Part shown: piece by piece, positions 1 through 8,351 of the stretch
Layout: each line of letters starts with the position of its first letter
How positions within the stretch are numbered: position 1 is the stretch's first letter
Assembly (NCBI GenBank): GCA_937138255.1
Contig: CAKZOU010000012.1
Span: 1-43,527, forward strand
DNA from: an uncultured Paracoccaceae bacterium
Lineage (GTDB): Bacteria > Pseudomonadota > Alphaproteobacteria > Rhodobacterales > Rhodobacteraceae
Reading direction: 5' to 3'
DNA: 43,527 bases
The notes under the pieces: generated by a model
The model's database searches: none
What the model saw: only the letters and a program-made list of their open reading frames with translations
What the model was told of the DNA's origin: nothing
Program-made: the position numbers and the translations under genes

Positions 1-330
1 GATGCCATCTATTTTGTGGGCAGAAAAACCGTTATTGAAGGCCTCGACGACAATGATCCCAGAATTGATGGTTTTGTCTTTGTCGATATTGAAAGCCTCT
101 CTGATTGCCTTGCAGCTCGGCCTCGACCGACTGCCATTTTGTCGGTCCTGATCGGCAACGGTTTCGACGCGGTCGATATCGCCGGTGAATTGTATCGCTC
201 TGGATACCAAGGTCAGTATCGCGCACTTGCCAGTGCGCTCCCGGCACCGAATTTGATCAAGAGGGAAGTCGCGCAGGTGGCACCCGACCTCGATTTCGAT
301 ATTATCGAAGTTTCCGAATTCTTTAGCTAG
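1..330 (+). CDS. C-terminal part of an unrecognised protein, possibly receiver-like
   Basis: The reading frame is open from base 1, so the true start lies upstream and about 109 residues are visible. A GTG at 16 is possible but has no ribosome binding site, so this is treated as a 5'-truncated gene. The visible part reads as alternating beta strands and helices (FVFVDIESL, TAILSVLIGNGFDAVDIAGEL, GYQGQYRALA), which resembles the second half of a response-regulator receiver domain. The end, with PNLIKREV and LDFDIIEV, resembles tails I associate with Rhodobacterales proteins, but I cannot name the family. It ends in TAG inside a CTAG shared with the stop of the converging gene at 327. Function unknown. 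Confidence 0.6.
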   Translation, partial: DAIYFVGRKTVIEGLDDNDPRIDGFVFVDIESLSDCLAARPRPTAILSVLIGNGFDAVDIAGELYRSGYQGQYRALASALPAPNLIKREVAQVAPDLDFDIIEVSEFFS

Positions 331-1514
331 GTCGCACTTTGACCCCGAGCTGCATCGGCCGCGCGGAGCATTTCTGAAACGAGGATGCCCTCCTCCTCAA
401 CCCCAACAGACACCCTGAAAAACCCTTCGGTAATCCCGAGCTTGGCGCGGCCTTCCACGGTCAGCCCCCGGTGCGACGATGACGGCGGGTGCGACAGGGT
501 CGTGCCCACGTCGCCCAAGGTGGGCGCAAAGGCAATCTCGGGGGCGGCGTTGGTAAAGGCATTGGCGGCCGCCCTGCCCCCTTTGAGAATGAACGACATC
601 ATGTTGCCGCCGCGCCCGCCAAGAAGGCTCATGGCGCGGTTGTGGTCGGGGTGATCGGGGCGCGTGGGATAGAGCACACGCTCGACCGCCGGATGGCCCG
701 CCAGCGCCTCGGCCAAGGCCGCCGCGTTGCGCTCGGCCTTGTCGAGGCGCAGATCGAAGGTGTGCAGGCCACGCTCGGCCAGCCAGCAATCGAAGGGGCT
801 CGGCGTCAGGCCCCATGTCACGTTGGCGTCGTTGATCGCGGTCATCAGCGCGGGATCGCGGGCCACGGCATAGCCGAGGGTCGCGTCGGAATGGCCGGCC
901 ATCAGCTTGGTCACCGAATGGATGATGATATCGGCGCCATGTTCGAAGGGGCGATAGAGGCGCGGCGTGGTGAAGGTGTTGTCCACCACCAGAAGAACGC
1001 CGGTCTCGCTGGAGATCCGGGCGATGCCCTCCATATCGGCCACACGGATCGTCGGGTTGGAAATCACCTCGACAAGGATCATCCGCGTGTTGGGCCGCAT
1101 CGCCGCGCGTATCGCGGCGGCGTCGGTCGGATCGGCAAGGCTCGTCTCGATACCGAGGCGCGGCAGGTCTTGGGTCATCAGGCGCAGGGTCCGGCCATAG
1201 GCCTGATCGCCGCAGAGGACGTGGTCGCCCGCCTTCAGCACGCCAAGCAGCACCGCCGAAATCGCGCTCATCCCCGAGCCGGTGATGATCCCGCCCTGCG
1301 TCCCTTCGAGATAGTCGATCTTCGAGGCCAAGACCGAGGCATTCGGATGCCCCTCGCGGGCATAACTAAAGCCGGTCTTTTCCGTATAGATCACGTCGAG
1401 CGCATCGGGATTGCCCGAGGTATAGACCACCGAAGGCTGAAGCGGCGTGACGAGGGGTTTGGAGGCGCTCTCGGGCCAACCTGTGCGGCGCACGAGGCTC
1501 TTGGGAGGTATCAT
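327..1514 (-). CDS. metC: Cys/Met metabolism PLP-dependent enzyme, probable cystathionine beta-lyase
   Basis: A 395-residue trans-sulfuration enzyme of PLP fold type I. The PLP lysine is K203 in the motif HSVTKLMAGHSD; EVISNPT and VVDNTFTTP (cofactor-binding aspartate) precede it. The early YTSGNPDALD/YAREGHPNAS region and TGSGMSAISAVLL fit the family. Members cleave cystathionine to homocysteine, pyruvate and ammonia, or catalyse gamma-replacement; sequence alone does not separate beta-lyase from gamma-synthase, so the symbol is provisional. The frame runs open to 1607, but the ATG at 1514 follows the stop of the carbonic anhydrase gene by one base (TGA-G-ATG), the natural coupled start. Last gene of the yicC-gmk-gCA-metC run. 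Its TAG stop shares CTAG with the opposing gene. Confidence 0.85.
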   Translation of the reverse strand: MIPPKSLVRRTGWPESASKPLVTPLQPSVVYTSGNPDALDVIYTEKTGFSYAREGHPNASVLASKIDYLEGTQGGIITGSGMSAISAVLLGVLKAGDHVLCGDQAYGRTLRLMTQDLPRLGIETSLADPTDAAAIRAAMRPNTRMILVEVISNPTIRVADMEGIARISSETGVLLVVDNTFTTPRLYRPFEHGADIIIHSVTKLMAGHSDATLGYAVARDPALMTAINDANVTWGLTPSPFDCWLAERGLHTFDLRLDKAERNAAALAEALAGHPAVERVLYPTRPDHPDHNRAMSLLGGRGGNMMSFILKGGRAAANAFTNAAPEIAFAPTLGDVGTTLSHPPSSSHRGLTVEGRAKLGITEGFFRVSVGVEEEGILVSEMLRAADAARGQSAT

Positions 1515-1515
1515 C

Positions 1516-2034
1516 TCAGATCTCTTTGAGGCCCGCGCGGAAGCGGCGGGCGTTGCGCTGATAGCCGCGCGCTGAGGCACGCAGCGATTCAATCCGGGCC
1601 TCGTCAAGCTCGCGCACGACCTTGCCCGGAACCCCCATCACCAGCGATCCATCGGGGATCACCTTGCCTTCCGGGATCAGGGCCCCTGCCCCGATCAGGC
1701 AGTTCTTGCCGATCACCGCGCCGTTGAGGATCGTGGCGCCCATGCCGACGAGGGTATTCTCGCCAATGGTGCAGCCGTGGATCATCGCCTTGTGGCCGAT
1801 GGTGCAGCCCGCGCCGATGGTGACGGGAAAGCCCATGTCGGTGTGGATCACACAGTTTTCCTGAATATTGGTCCCCTCGCCCACCACGATCGGCTCGTTA
1901 TCGCCGCGCAAGGTTGAGCAGAACCAGACGGAGCTTCCGGCCATCAGGGTGATCTTGCCGATGATATTGGCGTCATGCGCCACCCAAGCCTCGGGGTCGA
2001 TCGTCGGCGCGTGGCCTTCAAAGGAAAAGATCAT
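1516..2034 (-). CDS. Gamma carbonic anhydrase family protein (left-handed beta-helix)
   Basis: A 172-residue protein made of hexapeptide repeats ([LIV]-G-x4), the left-handed beta-helix of gamma carbonic anhydrases and the YrdA/PaaY group. The zinc-ligand pattern is visible as [10 protein letters not shown] and, after one turn, GHKAMIHG. Family members bind zinc as trimers; many bacterial ones have weak or no measured carbonic anhydrase activity, so the substrate is unproven. The frame extends to 2085, but the ATG at 2034 overlaps the gmk TGA by one base (TGATG) and gives the usual N-terminus with [17 protein letters not shown]. Cytoplasmic, no signal peptide. Translationally coupled to gmk upstream and metC downstream. 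Confidence 0.88.
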   Translation of the reverse strand: MIFSFEGHAPTIDPEAWVAHDANIIGKITLMAGSSVWFCSTLRGDNEPIVVGEGTNIQENCVIHTDMGFPVTIGAGCTIGHKAMIHGCTIGENTLVGMGATILNGAVIGKNCLIGAGALIPEGKVIPDGSLVMGVPGKVVRELDEARIESLRASARGYQRNARRFRAGLKEI

Positions 2035-2666
2035 CACTTGCCCCCATATTCCTTGCTCAGACCGCGCACGAAATCGTTGAGCCAAGGCTGGCGCGTGCGG
2101 CGCTGGCGTTCGGCGGTCAGGATGGCGCGGAGCTTAGCCTCGCAGGCATCTGGATCGTCATTGACCAGCACATAATCGTATTCCGCCCAATGGCTGATCT
2201 CGGCGAGGCTCTTCGACATCCGCCCCGCGATCACCTCGTCGCTATCCTGCCCGCGCGAGCGCAGGCGGCGTTCGAGCTCGGCCATCGACGGCGGCAGGAT
2301 GAAGATCGAGACGACATCCTCGCCCATCGCCTGCTTGATCTGCTGGCCGCCCTGCCAGTCGATATCGAAGAGCGTATCGACCCCGCCTTCCATATTGGCG
2401 ACGACAGGGCCCTTTGGGCTGCCGTAGAAATTGCCGAAAACCTCGGCGTGTTCGAGCATCTCGCCGGTGGCGACCATCTGCTCGAAAGCCTCGCGTGAGC
2501 GGAAATAATATTCGCGGCCGTCCTCTTCGCCGGGGCGCGGGGCGCGGGTCGTGGCGGAGACTGAAAAGCGGATCGAGGGATCCCAGGCGCGCAGGCGTTT
2601 GGTCATCGTCGATTTCCCCGCACCCGACGGCGAAGAAAGAATAATGAGAAGGCCGCGGCGCTGCAT
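2034..2666 (-). CDS. gmk: Guanylate kinase
   Basis: A 210-residue guanylate kinase converting GMP and ATP to GDP and ADP in purine nucleotide synthesis. The P-loop is [10 protein letters not shown] at residues 11-20; the GMP-binding segment has [21 protein letters not shown] and the later [18 protein letters not shown] region matches the family. Length is normal. The start ATG lies three bases after the TAA of yicC, so the two are probably cotranscribed; gmk commonly follows yicC in proteobacteria. The stop overlaps the next start by one base. guaA, which supplies its substrate, is at the far end of the window and not linked here. Confidence 0.97.
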   Translation of the reverse strand: MQRRGLLIILSSPSGAGKSTMTKRLRAWDPSIRFSVSATTRAPRPGEEDGREYYFRSREAFEQMVATGEMLEHAEVFGNFYGSPKGPVVANMEGGVDTLFDIDWQGGQQIKQAMGEDVVSIFILPPSMAELERRLRSRGQDSDEVIAGRMSKSLAEISHWAEYDYVLVNDDPDACEAKLRAILTAERQRRTRQPWLNDFVRGLSKEYGGK

Positions 2667-2669
2667 GGT

Positions 2670-3560
2670 TTACTCCACGTTCTGGATCTGCTCGCGCATC
2701 TGGTCGATCACCGCCTTGAGGTCAAGCCCGATGGCGGTGAGCGGCGCGGCCTGCGATTTGGAACAGAGCGTGTTGGCCTCGCGGTTGAACTCCTGCGCGA
2801 GGAAATCGAGCTTGCGGCCCGCGGGCTTGGGATCATCAAGAAGCGCCTTGGCCGCCCCGATATGGACCTTGAGGCGGTTGATCTCTTCGGTCACGTCCTG
2901 CTTGACGGCGATGATCGCCAGCTCTTGCGCGATGCGGGCAGGATCAGCCTCGACCGCCTCATCGACCACGCGGCGAAGAGCGGCAGTCATGTTGGCGCGG
3001 GTTTCCTCGAGGCGGGCCTCGGCGGCGCTGGCGGCGGCGTTGGTCAGGGCGGCGATCTGGTCGAGGTGATCGAGAAGAACCAAGCGGAGCGCGGTCCCTT
3101 CCGCCCGGCGCATGGCGGCGAAATCGTCGAGCATTGGCTCGAGATCGGCCAGCAGGGCCGCGACGAGCGCCTCGGCGTCATCCTCCGTGCGGCCCTGAAC
3201 CACGACGCCCCTTTGTTGCAGAACATCGGCCGAGGTGGCTTGAGCGAGGGTCACGCCTTTCTCGAAGGCGCGTTCCTGAATCTGGTCAAGCGCGGCCAGC
3301 ACCCGGTCGAGCTGATCGGCATCAAGGATCAGGGCGCCGGCGCTGTCATCGCGGCTCACCCGCAGGGTCAGGCTGATGTTGCCACGCGAGAACCGTGCGC
3401 TCAGAGCGGCGCGCACTGCCTGCTCCAGCCCGTCGAGCCCCTCCGCAATCCTGAGGCGCATATCCAGCCCCCGCGCATTAACACCGCGCATTTCCCAGGC
3501 CCAGCTTGCGCTATTCATGGCGCCAGTGCGGCTGGCAAACGCGGTCATCGACTGGATCAT
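2670..3560 (-). CDS. YicC/YloC family endoribonuclease
   Basis: A 296-residue YicC family protein. It starts with the family signature MIQSMTAFASR, followed by WEMRGVNARGLDMRLR, and ends in the DUF1732 region LDFLAQEFNREANTLCSKS. Characterised homologues are hexameric endoribonucleases that act on small or structured RNAs; which RNAs are cut here is unknown. The ATG at 3560 is chosen over an upstream start in the same frame because GGAAAAG sits at a proper distance and the product begins with the family N-terminus. It heads the minus-strand run with gmk, a gamma carbonic anhydrase and metC. Its promoter must lie in 3561-3713, the region that also holds the CtrA-like site. Confidence 0.92.
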   Translation of the reverse strand: MIQSMTAFASRTGAMNSASWAWEMRGVNARGLDMRLRIAEGLDGLEQAVRAALSARFSRGNISLTLRVSRDDSAGALILDADQLDRVLAALDQIQERAFEKGVTLAQATSADVLQQRGVVVQGRTEDDAEALVAALLADLEPMLDDFAAMRRAEGTALRLVLLDHLDQIAALTNAAASAAEARLEETRANMTAALRRVVDEAVEADPARIAQELAIIAVKQDVTEEINRLKVHIGAAKALLDDPKPAGRKLDFLAQEFNREANTLCSKSQAAPLTAIGLDLKAVIDQMREQIQNVE

Positions 3561-3636
3561 GGCTTTTCCTTTTCGTTTGCCGCAGCTAACGGCAATCGCC
3601 CTCCAAGGGCAAGCGCAGGTGGGGCTACTGCAGACA

Positions 3637-3652
3637 TTAACCACGTGTTAAC
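3637..3652. promoter_or_regulatory. CtrA-type binding site, TTAA-N7-TTAAC
   Basis: The sequence reads TTAACCACGTGTTAAC, an exact match to the alphaproteobacterial CtrA full site (TTAA, seven bases, TTAAC). Because the core TTAACCACGTGTTAA is an inverted repeat centred on CACGTG, it also reads as TTAA-N7-TTAA on the other strand. It lies 61 bases before the PAS gene start and 76 bases before the yicC start in a divergent promoter region. Binding is inferred from the motif only. Confidence 0.55.
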
Positions 3653-3713
3653 ATAACGGGTGCGTCACCAAACGAGATGCCTAAAAATCAAATGGTATTT
3701 TCGGAGAAACGTC

Positions 3714-4319
3714 ATGTCCCAGTTTCCAACGGACCGCACTCTGTCTGCCCACCGGCCTCAAGCCATCACCGCGCTTGAAGGCTACTGGCGGCAGATCCGC
3801 GGCGCGCGTATTTTGCCGGTTCGCAGCGAGGTTGATCCCTCCCAGATCGATACCGCCCTCCCCCATGCGTTCATTGCAGAGCGCCTTGCGCCAGGCGTTA
3901 CGCGGATGCGGGCTTGCGGGCAGCGTCTCAATGATATGATCCGTGCCGACGGGCGCGGTATGCCGCTTTCGACATTCTTTACACTCGGCGCCCGATCTGA
4001 GCTCGTTGCCGAAGTCGAACTTGTGTTCAATGGGCCCGCGCTGGTCGAGATACCCCTCGCCGCCGAGCTGGACGCAGACCGCGAGATTGGCAGACTGTTG
4101 CTCTTGCCCCTCGAAGGCGCAAACGGTGTCGTTGACAGGCTGATGGGCGCAATCGTGATACATACCCCTGCCCGACGGCTGGCGATCCGCCGGGACGGAT
4201 ATATCCGCCGCGAGATCCTCGCTCCGGTTTCACGGCCTGCCCTGCCTTTCGACGAAATGAAAGAAAAAGGGCCGCAGCGTCCACGCCCGGCCCTTCGTCT
4301 CGTCGTTTCTAACGTTTGA
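3714..4319 (+). CDS. PAS_5 (DUF1457-type) PAS domain protein
   Basis: A 201-residue soluble protein. The segment LEGYWRQIRGARILPVRSEVD, then PHAFIAERLAPGVTRMRACG and LNDMIRADGRGMPLSTFF, is typical of the PAS_5 family, small single-PAS proteins frequent in Alphaproteobacteria; the end RPALRLVVSNV also fits. There is no kinase, cyclase or DNA-binding output domain, so it likely acts through protein contacts. Ligand and partner are unknown. The frame is open from 3660, but ATG 3714 has GGAG (3703-3706) seven bases before it. A CtrA-type site precedes it, suggesting control within the CtrA regulon (inference). The stop TGA abuts the stop of the converging aroF gene to form TGATCA, and the last 20 or so codons carry the aroF terminator. 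Confidence 0.82.
   Translation: MSQFPTDRTLSAHRPQAITALEGYWRQIRGARILPVRSEVDPSQIDTALPHAFIAERLAPGVTRMRACGQRLNDMIRADGRGMPLSTFFTLGARSELVAEVELVFNGPALVEIPLAAELDADREIGRLLLLPLEGANGVVDRLMGAIVIHTPARRLAIRRDGYIRREILAPVSRPALPFDEMKEKGPQRPRPALRLVVSNV
4261..4295 (-). terminator. Rho-independent terminator of aroF, inside the PAS gene
   Basis: On the minus strand AAGGGCCG pairs with CGGCCCTT (8 bp, 13-base loop) and runs straight into TTTTTCTTT. It starts 25 bases after the aroF stop. The same bases encode the near-C-terminal residues MKEKGPQRPRPALR of the PAS protein on the plus strand. Confidence 0.8.
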
Positions 4320-5693
4320 TCAGCTGGCCTCGGCGGCTGCGGCAAGTTTGCTGCGGCGCGCCGACAGCTCTTCTGCCACAAGGAAGGCCAGCTCAAGCGA
4401 CTGCGACGCGTTCAGACGCGGATCGCAAGCTGTGTGATAGCGATCCGAGAGATCCTCGTCCGTCACAGCGCGAACACCGCCGGTGCATTCGGTCACATCC
4501 TGACCGGTCATCTCGAAATGAACACCGCCGGGAATGGTGCCCTCGGCGTTATGGACACCGAAGAACTCGCGCACTTCGCGCAGGACCGAGTCGAAGGGCC
4601 GGGTCTTGTAGCCAGAGGACGACTTGATCGTGTTTCCGTGCATTGGGTCGCACGTCCAGACCACGTTAAACCCTTCTTCCTGCACGGCACGGATCAGGCG
4701 CGGCAAGTGTTCGCCAACGTTTCCTGCGCCGAAGCGAGCAATCAGCGTCAGACGACCGGCCTCGTTCTTGGGGTTGAGCTTGTTGATCAGCGCCTTGAGG
4801 TGGCCGGTGGTCATCGTCGGGCCGCACTTGAGGCCGATGGGGTTCAGCACGCCGCGTGCAAACTCGACATGGGCACCATCCGGCTGACGGGTACGGTCGC
4901 CGATCCAGATCATGTGACCGGAGCCTGCCAGCCATTTGCCCGAGGTCGAGTCGATCCGGCAGAGCGCCTCTTCATATTCCAGAAGCAGCGCCTCGTGGCT
5001 GGTGTAGTATTCGACCGTTGCCAGTTCGTGGTTGGTCTCGCCGGTCAGGCCCGCGGCGGTCATGAAATCGAGTGCGTTGGAAATCTGATCGGAAATCGCA
5101 CGGTATTTCTCGGCCTCCGGCGCACCGGTGAACCCAAGGGTCCAGGCGTGAACGCGGTGGATATCGGCGAAACCGCCGGTCGAGAAGGCGCGCAGAAGGT
5201 TCAGCGTCGCGGCCGACTGGGTATAGGCCTGCAGCATCCGCGCCGGATCGGGAATACGGGCCTCGGCGTTGAAATCAAACCCGTTGATGATGTCGCCGCG
5301 GTAAGACGGAAGCTCCACCCCGCCCACAACCTCGGTCGGCGCGCTGCGCGGTTTGGCGAACTGGCCGGCCATGCGGCCCACCTTGACCACCGGCACCTTG
5401 GCGCCAAAGGTCAGGACCATGGCCATTTGCAGCATGACCTTGAAGGTATCGCGAATCTGGTCGGCGCTGAACTGGGCAAAGCTCTCGGCGCAATCGCCAC
5501 CTTGCAGCAGGAAGGCCTCGCCACGGCTGACCTTGGCCAGATGCGATTTCAGGCGTCGGGCTTCGCCGGCAAAAACCAGCGGCGGATAGGAGGCGAGCTT
5601 CGATTCGACCGTGCGCAGGGCATCTGCGTCCTGATAGTCGGGCATCTGGATCCGGGGCAGTTTGCGCCAATCCGATTTGTGCCATTCGATCAT
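4320..5693 (-). CDS. aroF: Class II 3-deoxy-7-phosphoheptulonate synthase
   Basis: A 457-residue class II (plant/actinobacterial type) DAHP synthase, which condenses phosphoenolpyruvate with erythrose 4-phosphate as the first step of the shikimate pathway. Family marks include [11 protein letters not shown] with the metal-ligand cysteine, [14 protein letters not shown], the [13 protein letters not shown] region, [28 protein letters not shown] and [16 protein letters not shown]. The ATG at 5693 has a strong AAGGAG seven bases upstream and gives the usual N-terminus [12 protein letters not shown]; the longer open frame to 5798 is rejected. Single-gene unit with its own terminator. Feedback regulation by aromatic amino acids is common in the family but cannot be read here. 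Confidence 0.95.
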   Translation of the reverse strand: MIEWHKSDWRKLPRIQMPDYQDADALRTVESKLASYPPLVFAGEARRLKSHLAKVSRGEAFLLQGGDCAESFAQFSADQIRDTFKVMLQMAMVLTFGAKVPVVKVGRMAGQFAKPRSAPTEVVGGVELPSYRGDIINGFDFNAEARIPDPARMLQAYTQSAATLNLLRAFSTGGFADIHRVHAWTLGFTGAPEAEKYRAISDQISNALDFMTAAGLTGETNHELATVEYYTSHEALLLEYEEALCRIDSTSGKWLAGSGHMIWIGDRTRQPDGAHVEFARGVLNPIGLKCGPTMTTGHLKALINKLNPKNEAGRLTLIARFGAGNVGEHLPRLIRAVQEEGFNVVWTCDPMHGNTIKSSSGYKTRPFDSVLREVREFFGVHNAEGTIPGGVHFEMTGQDVTECTGGVRAVTDEDLSDRYHTACDPRLNASQSLELAFLVAEELSARRSKLAAAAEAS

Positions 5694-5908
5694 GTTCAGC
5701 TCCTTGGTCCGCCCCCGCAGTTTGGCAGGGGGTTTGCGGTAACAACGCGGCCTTATACCCCCTGCCCCAGCCGCTTCCAATGGCAAAAACACCGACAAAC
5801 GCCGTTCAGGCAGCCGTAATACGACATCTATTGCCGCATTTGATTTCCCTTGAACCTGCTCTGAAAACCTGCTGATGATCGACCGTTCTCATGGGGTGGA
5901 CGTAGGAT

Positions 5909-6910
5909 ATGGATATCCAGCCGCAGATCGTGGAAGTTGACGCCAAGGGCAAGCCCAAGCGCTTTGTCTTTGTTCTTCTCGACAATTTCACGATGCTTTG
6001 TTTCGCCTGCGCTCTTGAGAGCCTGCGCATTGCCAATCGCATGGCCAACAAAAAGCTCTATGACTGGGCGATTGCCGGCGAAGGCGGAGAGGTGGCCCGC
6101 TGCTCGAACGGCACCGAATTCAAGCTGAATATGGATCTGGGCGAGTTGGGCCGCGAGGACGTTGTCATGGTCTGTGGCGGGATCGACGTGCAGGCCGCGA
6201 CCACCAAGAAGTTGGTCAGCTGGCTCCGCCGCGAGGCCCGCAAGGGCGTCACGATGGGTGGCCTTTGCACCGCGGGCTATACGCTTGCCAAAGCGGGCCT
6301 CCTTGATGGCAAGAAGGCAACGATCCACTGGGAAAACCAGGACAGCTTTGCCGAGGAATTCGAAGACGTTAAGCTGACGAAATCGGTCTTTGTCGTCGAT
6401 GGCAACCGGATCACCACCGCAGGCGGCACCGCCTCGATCGACCTGATGCTCAAGCTTATCGCCGACGAACATGGAGAAGGGCTGGCCAATGCGGTTGCCG
6501 ACCAGCTGATCTATTCCTCGATCCGCACCGATCAGGATACACAGCGCCTCTCGATCCCGACCCGCATCGGCGTGCGCCACCCCAAGCTCAGCCGCGTCAT
6601 CCAGATGATGGAGCAGAACATCGAAGAGCCGATCAGCCCGGCGACCCTCGCCCATGACGTGGGGATGTCGACCCGGCAGCTCGAGCGGCTGTTCCGCCGC
6701 TATCTCAGCCGCAGCCCCAAGCGCTACTATATGGAGCTGCGCCTGCAAAAGGCCCGCAACCTTCTGATGCAAACTGACATGAGCGTCATCAACGTGGCGC
6801 TGGCTTGTGGTTTCGCCTCGCCGTCGCATTTCTCGAAATGCTATCGCGCCCATTACGACACGACGCCCTACCGAGAGCGTGGCACGCACGCCTCGCGTTT
6901 GTCGATCTGA
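5909..6910 (+). CDS. GlxA family transcriptional regulator (DJ-1/PfpI + AraC domains)
   Basis: A 333-residue regulator. Residues about 20-190 form a DJ-1/PfpI glutamine amidotransferase-like sensor domain with the nucleophile-elbow-like motif GGLCTAGYTLAKAGLL; residues about 225-325 are an AraC-type double helix-turn-helix (ATLAHDVGMSTRQLERLFRRY and INVALACGFASPSHFSKCYR). Relatives such as GbdR, CdhR and ArgR of Pseudomonas respond to quaternary amines or arginine. The in-frame TAG at 5903 fixes the start at 5909; the AGGA next to the ATG is too close, so GGTGGA at 5895-5900 is the more likely binding site. It is 154 bases upstream of and co-oriented with the ABC transporter genes, so it probably controls them (inference). 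Effector unknown. Confidence 0.9.
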   Translation: MDIQPQIVEVDAKGKPKRFVFVLLDNFTMLCFACALESLRIANRMANKKLYDWAIAGEGGEVARCSNGTEFKLNMDLGELGREDVVMVCGGIDVQAATTKKLVSWLRREARKGVTMGGLCTAGYTLAKAGLLDGKKATIHWENQDSFAEEFEDVKLTKSVFVVDGNRITTAGGTASIDLMLKLIADEHGEGLANAVADQLIYSSIRTDQDTQRLSIPTRIGVRHPKLSRVIQMMEQNIEEPISPATLAHDVGMSTRQLERLFRRYLSRSPKRYYMELRLQKARNLLMQTDMSVINVALACGFASPSHFSKCYRAHYDTTPYRERGTHASRLSI

Positions 6911-6931
6911 TCCCTCGGCAAGTTGTCTCTG

Positions 6932-7053
6932 CCGGGAAGGTTTGTCCCGGAAAAGCGGTAAAAACAGGCCGTTTCCCCGTGGGATTTGGCTTTCCTTTTG
7001 GCCACGGCCTGCGTAGTTTGGCCTTCAGGATAAAAATATCCGCTATCCGATAG
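6932..7053 (+). promoter_or_regulatory. Intergenic leader with four inverted repeats before the binding-protein gene
   Basis: Between the GlxA-type gene and the transporter lie: CCGGGA/TCCCGG (6932-6950, possible weak stop hairpin after the regulator, no T-run); CAGGCCGT (6965-6972) with its exact complement ACGGCCTG (7004-7011); GGATA-AAAA-TATCC (7028-7041); and CTATC-C-GATAG (7043-7053), whose right arm touches the AGGGAG ribosome binding site (7052-7057). The wide repeat could be an operator; the last two could fold in the mRNA. No promoter boxes can be named with certainty. Confidence 0.4.
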
Positions 7054-7064
7054 GGAGTTATCGA

Positions 7065-8255
7065 ATGAAAAAACTGCTGCTGGCCTCTGCGGCCACTGCT
7101 CTTCTTGCCGGCGCTGCCTCGGCTGAAGAAATCAAGATCGGCATCATCCTGGGCTACACCGGCCCGCTCGAGTCGATCACCCCGGCCATGGCTCAGGGCG
7201 CCGAGCTTGCAATCGCCGAAGTCAACGCTGCCGGTACCCTTCTTGACGGCGCGACCGTCACCGGCATCCGCGGCGATGACGGCTGCATCGACGCTGGCCT
7301 TGCCACGGCGACCGCCGAGCGTCTGATCACCGGCGACGGCATCAACGCCATCGTTGGCGGCGACTGCTCGGGCGTCACCGGCGCCATCTTGCAGAACGTT
7401 GCCATGCCCAACGGCGTTGTGATGATCTCGCCGTCGGCCACCTCGCCGGGCCTGTCGCACAACAACAACGAAGACAACGGCCTGTTCTTCCGCACCGCTC
7501 CGTCGGATGCGCGTCAGGGCGTCGTGATCACCGACATCCTCAACGACCGCGGCATCAAGTCGGTCGCTCTGACCTATACCAACAACGACTACGGCAAGGG
7601 TCTTGCCGATGCGTTCCAGGCCGCTTTCGAAGCCTCGGGCGGCACGGTGACCATCTCGGCCGCGCATGAAGACGGCAAGGCCGACTACTCGGCCGAAGTC
7701 GCGGCTCTGGCCTCGGCTGGCGGTGAAGTTCTCGTCGTGGCCGGCTATGTCGACCAGGGCGGCAAGGGCGTCATCCAAGCCTCGCTCGACTCGGGCGCCT
7801 TCGACACCTTCTACCTGCCGGACGGCATGTATGGTGACAGCCTCCTCGCCGCCATCGGCGATGGCCTGAACGGCTCGTTCGGCGCTCTGCCGGGCACCGA
7901 CAGCGATGGTGCAGGCGTTTATCAGGGCCTGGCTTCGGCAGCTGGCTTCGACGGCACTTCGGCCTTCTCGGCCGAGAGCTATGACGCTGCTGCTCTGATC
8001 ATGCTCGCCATGCAGGCTGCCGGTTCGTCGGCTTCGGCTGATTTCGCCGCCCATGTCATGGACGTTGCCAACGCGCCGGGTGAACCGATCCTTCCGGGCG
8101 AGCTGGCCAAGGCCATCGAGCTTCTGAAAGCTGGCGTCGACATCGACTACATCGGTGCGACCGCTGTCGAGCTTATCGGACCGGGTGAAAGCGCTGGCAA
8201 CTACCGCGAGTACGACGTCAACGGCGGCGCCTTCGTGACTGCGAAGTTCCGTTAA
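7065..8255 (+). CDS. livK: Branched-chain/hydrophobic amino acid ABC transporter, periplasmic binding protein
   Basis: A 396-residue type I periplasmic binding protein of the HAAT (LivK/LivJ) family. A signal peptide of about 20 residues ends at AGAASA before EEIKIGIILGYTGPLES, the typical first strand. GGDCSGVTGA and SPSATSPGLS line the usual ligand site, and TYTNNDYGKGLADAF is a standard family segment. AGGGAG lies seven bases before the ATG. Codon choice is strongly biased to C-ending codons, consistent with high expression. First gene of a livKGFHM-type operon; the GlxA-type regulator upstream suggests induced expression. HAAT proteins also carry urea, amides or other amino acids, so leucine/isoleucine/valine specificity is only likely. 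Confidence 0.9.
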   Translation: MKKLLLASAATALLAGAASAEEIKIGIILGYTGPLESITPAMAQGAELAIAEVNAAGTLLDGATVTGIRGDDGCIDAGLATATAERLITGDGINAIVGGDCSGVTGAILQNVAMPNGVVMISPSATSPGLSHNNNEDNGLFFRTAPSDARQGVVITDILNDRGIKSVALTYTNNDYGKGLADAFQAAFEASGGTVTISAAHEDGKADYSAEVAALASAGGEVLVVAGYVDQGGKGVIQASLDSGAFDTFYLPDGMYGDSLLAAIGDGLNGSFGALPGTDSDGAGVYQGLASAAGFDGTSAFSAESYDAAALIMLAMQAAGSSASADFAAHVMDVANAPGEPILPGELAKAIELLKAGVDIDYIGATAVELIGPGESAGNYREYDVNGGAFVTAKFR

Positions 8256-8277
8256 TCGCACGACAGTGCAAAACGAG

Positions 8278-8301
8278 CGGCGCGGGGTCATTCCCGCGCC
8301 G
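8278..8301 (+). terminator. Strong hairpin between binding protein and ATPase genes
   Basis: A perfect 9-bp stem, CGGCGCGGG and CCCGCGCCG with a six-base loop, 22 bases after the binding-protein stop and 50 bases before livG. It is followed only by TTTC, so it is a weak terminator at best. In binding-protein operons such stems commonly protect the 5' message and let part of transcription through, giving excess binding protein (inference). Confidence 0.7.
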
Positions 8302-8351
8302 TTTCAACACCACCATGTCCCGTTGGGGCATGATCAGCCGGGGGGCCACCC

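Noticed and set aside
489-1529. A 346-codon open frame on the plus strand
   Set aside because: It is antisense to metC, whose PLP motifs are clear; the translation is rich in Gly/Arg/His as expected for a shadow frame.
4434-5819. A 461-codon open frame opposite aroF
   Set aside because: Shadow of the class II DAHP synthase; no family motifs.
6789-8291. A 500-codon open frame opposite the binding protein
   Set aside because: Antisense to a signal-peptide-bearing binding protein with strong codon bias; the open frame results from that bias.
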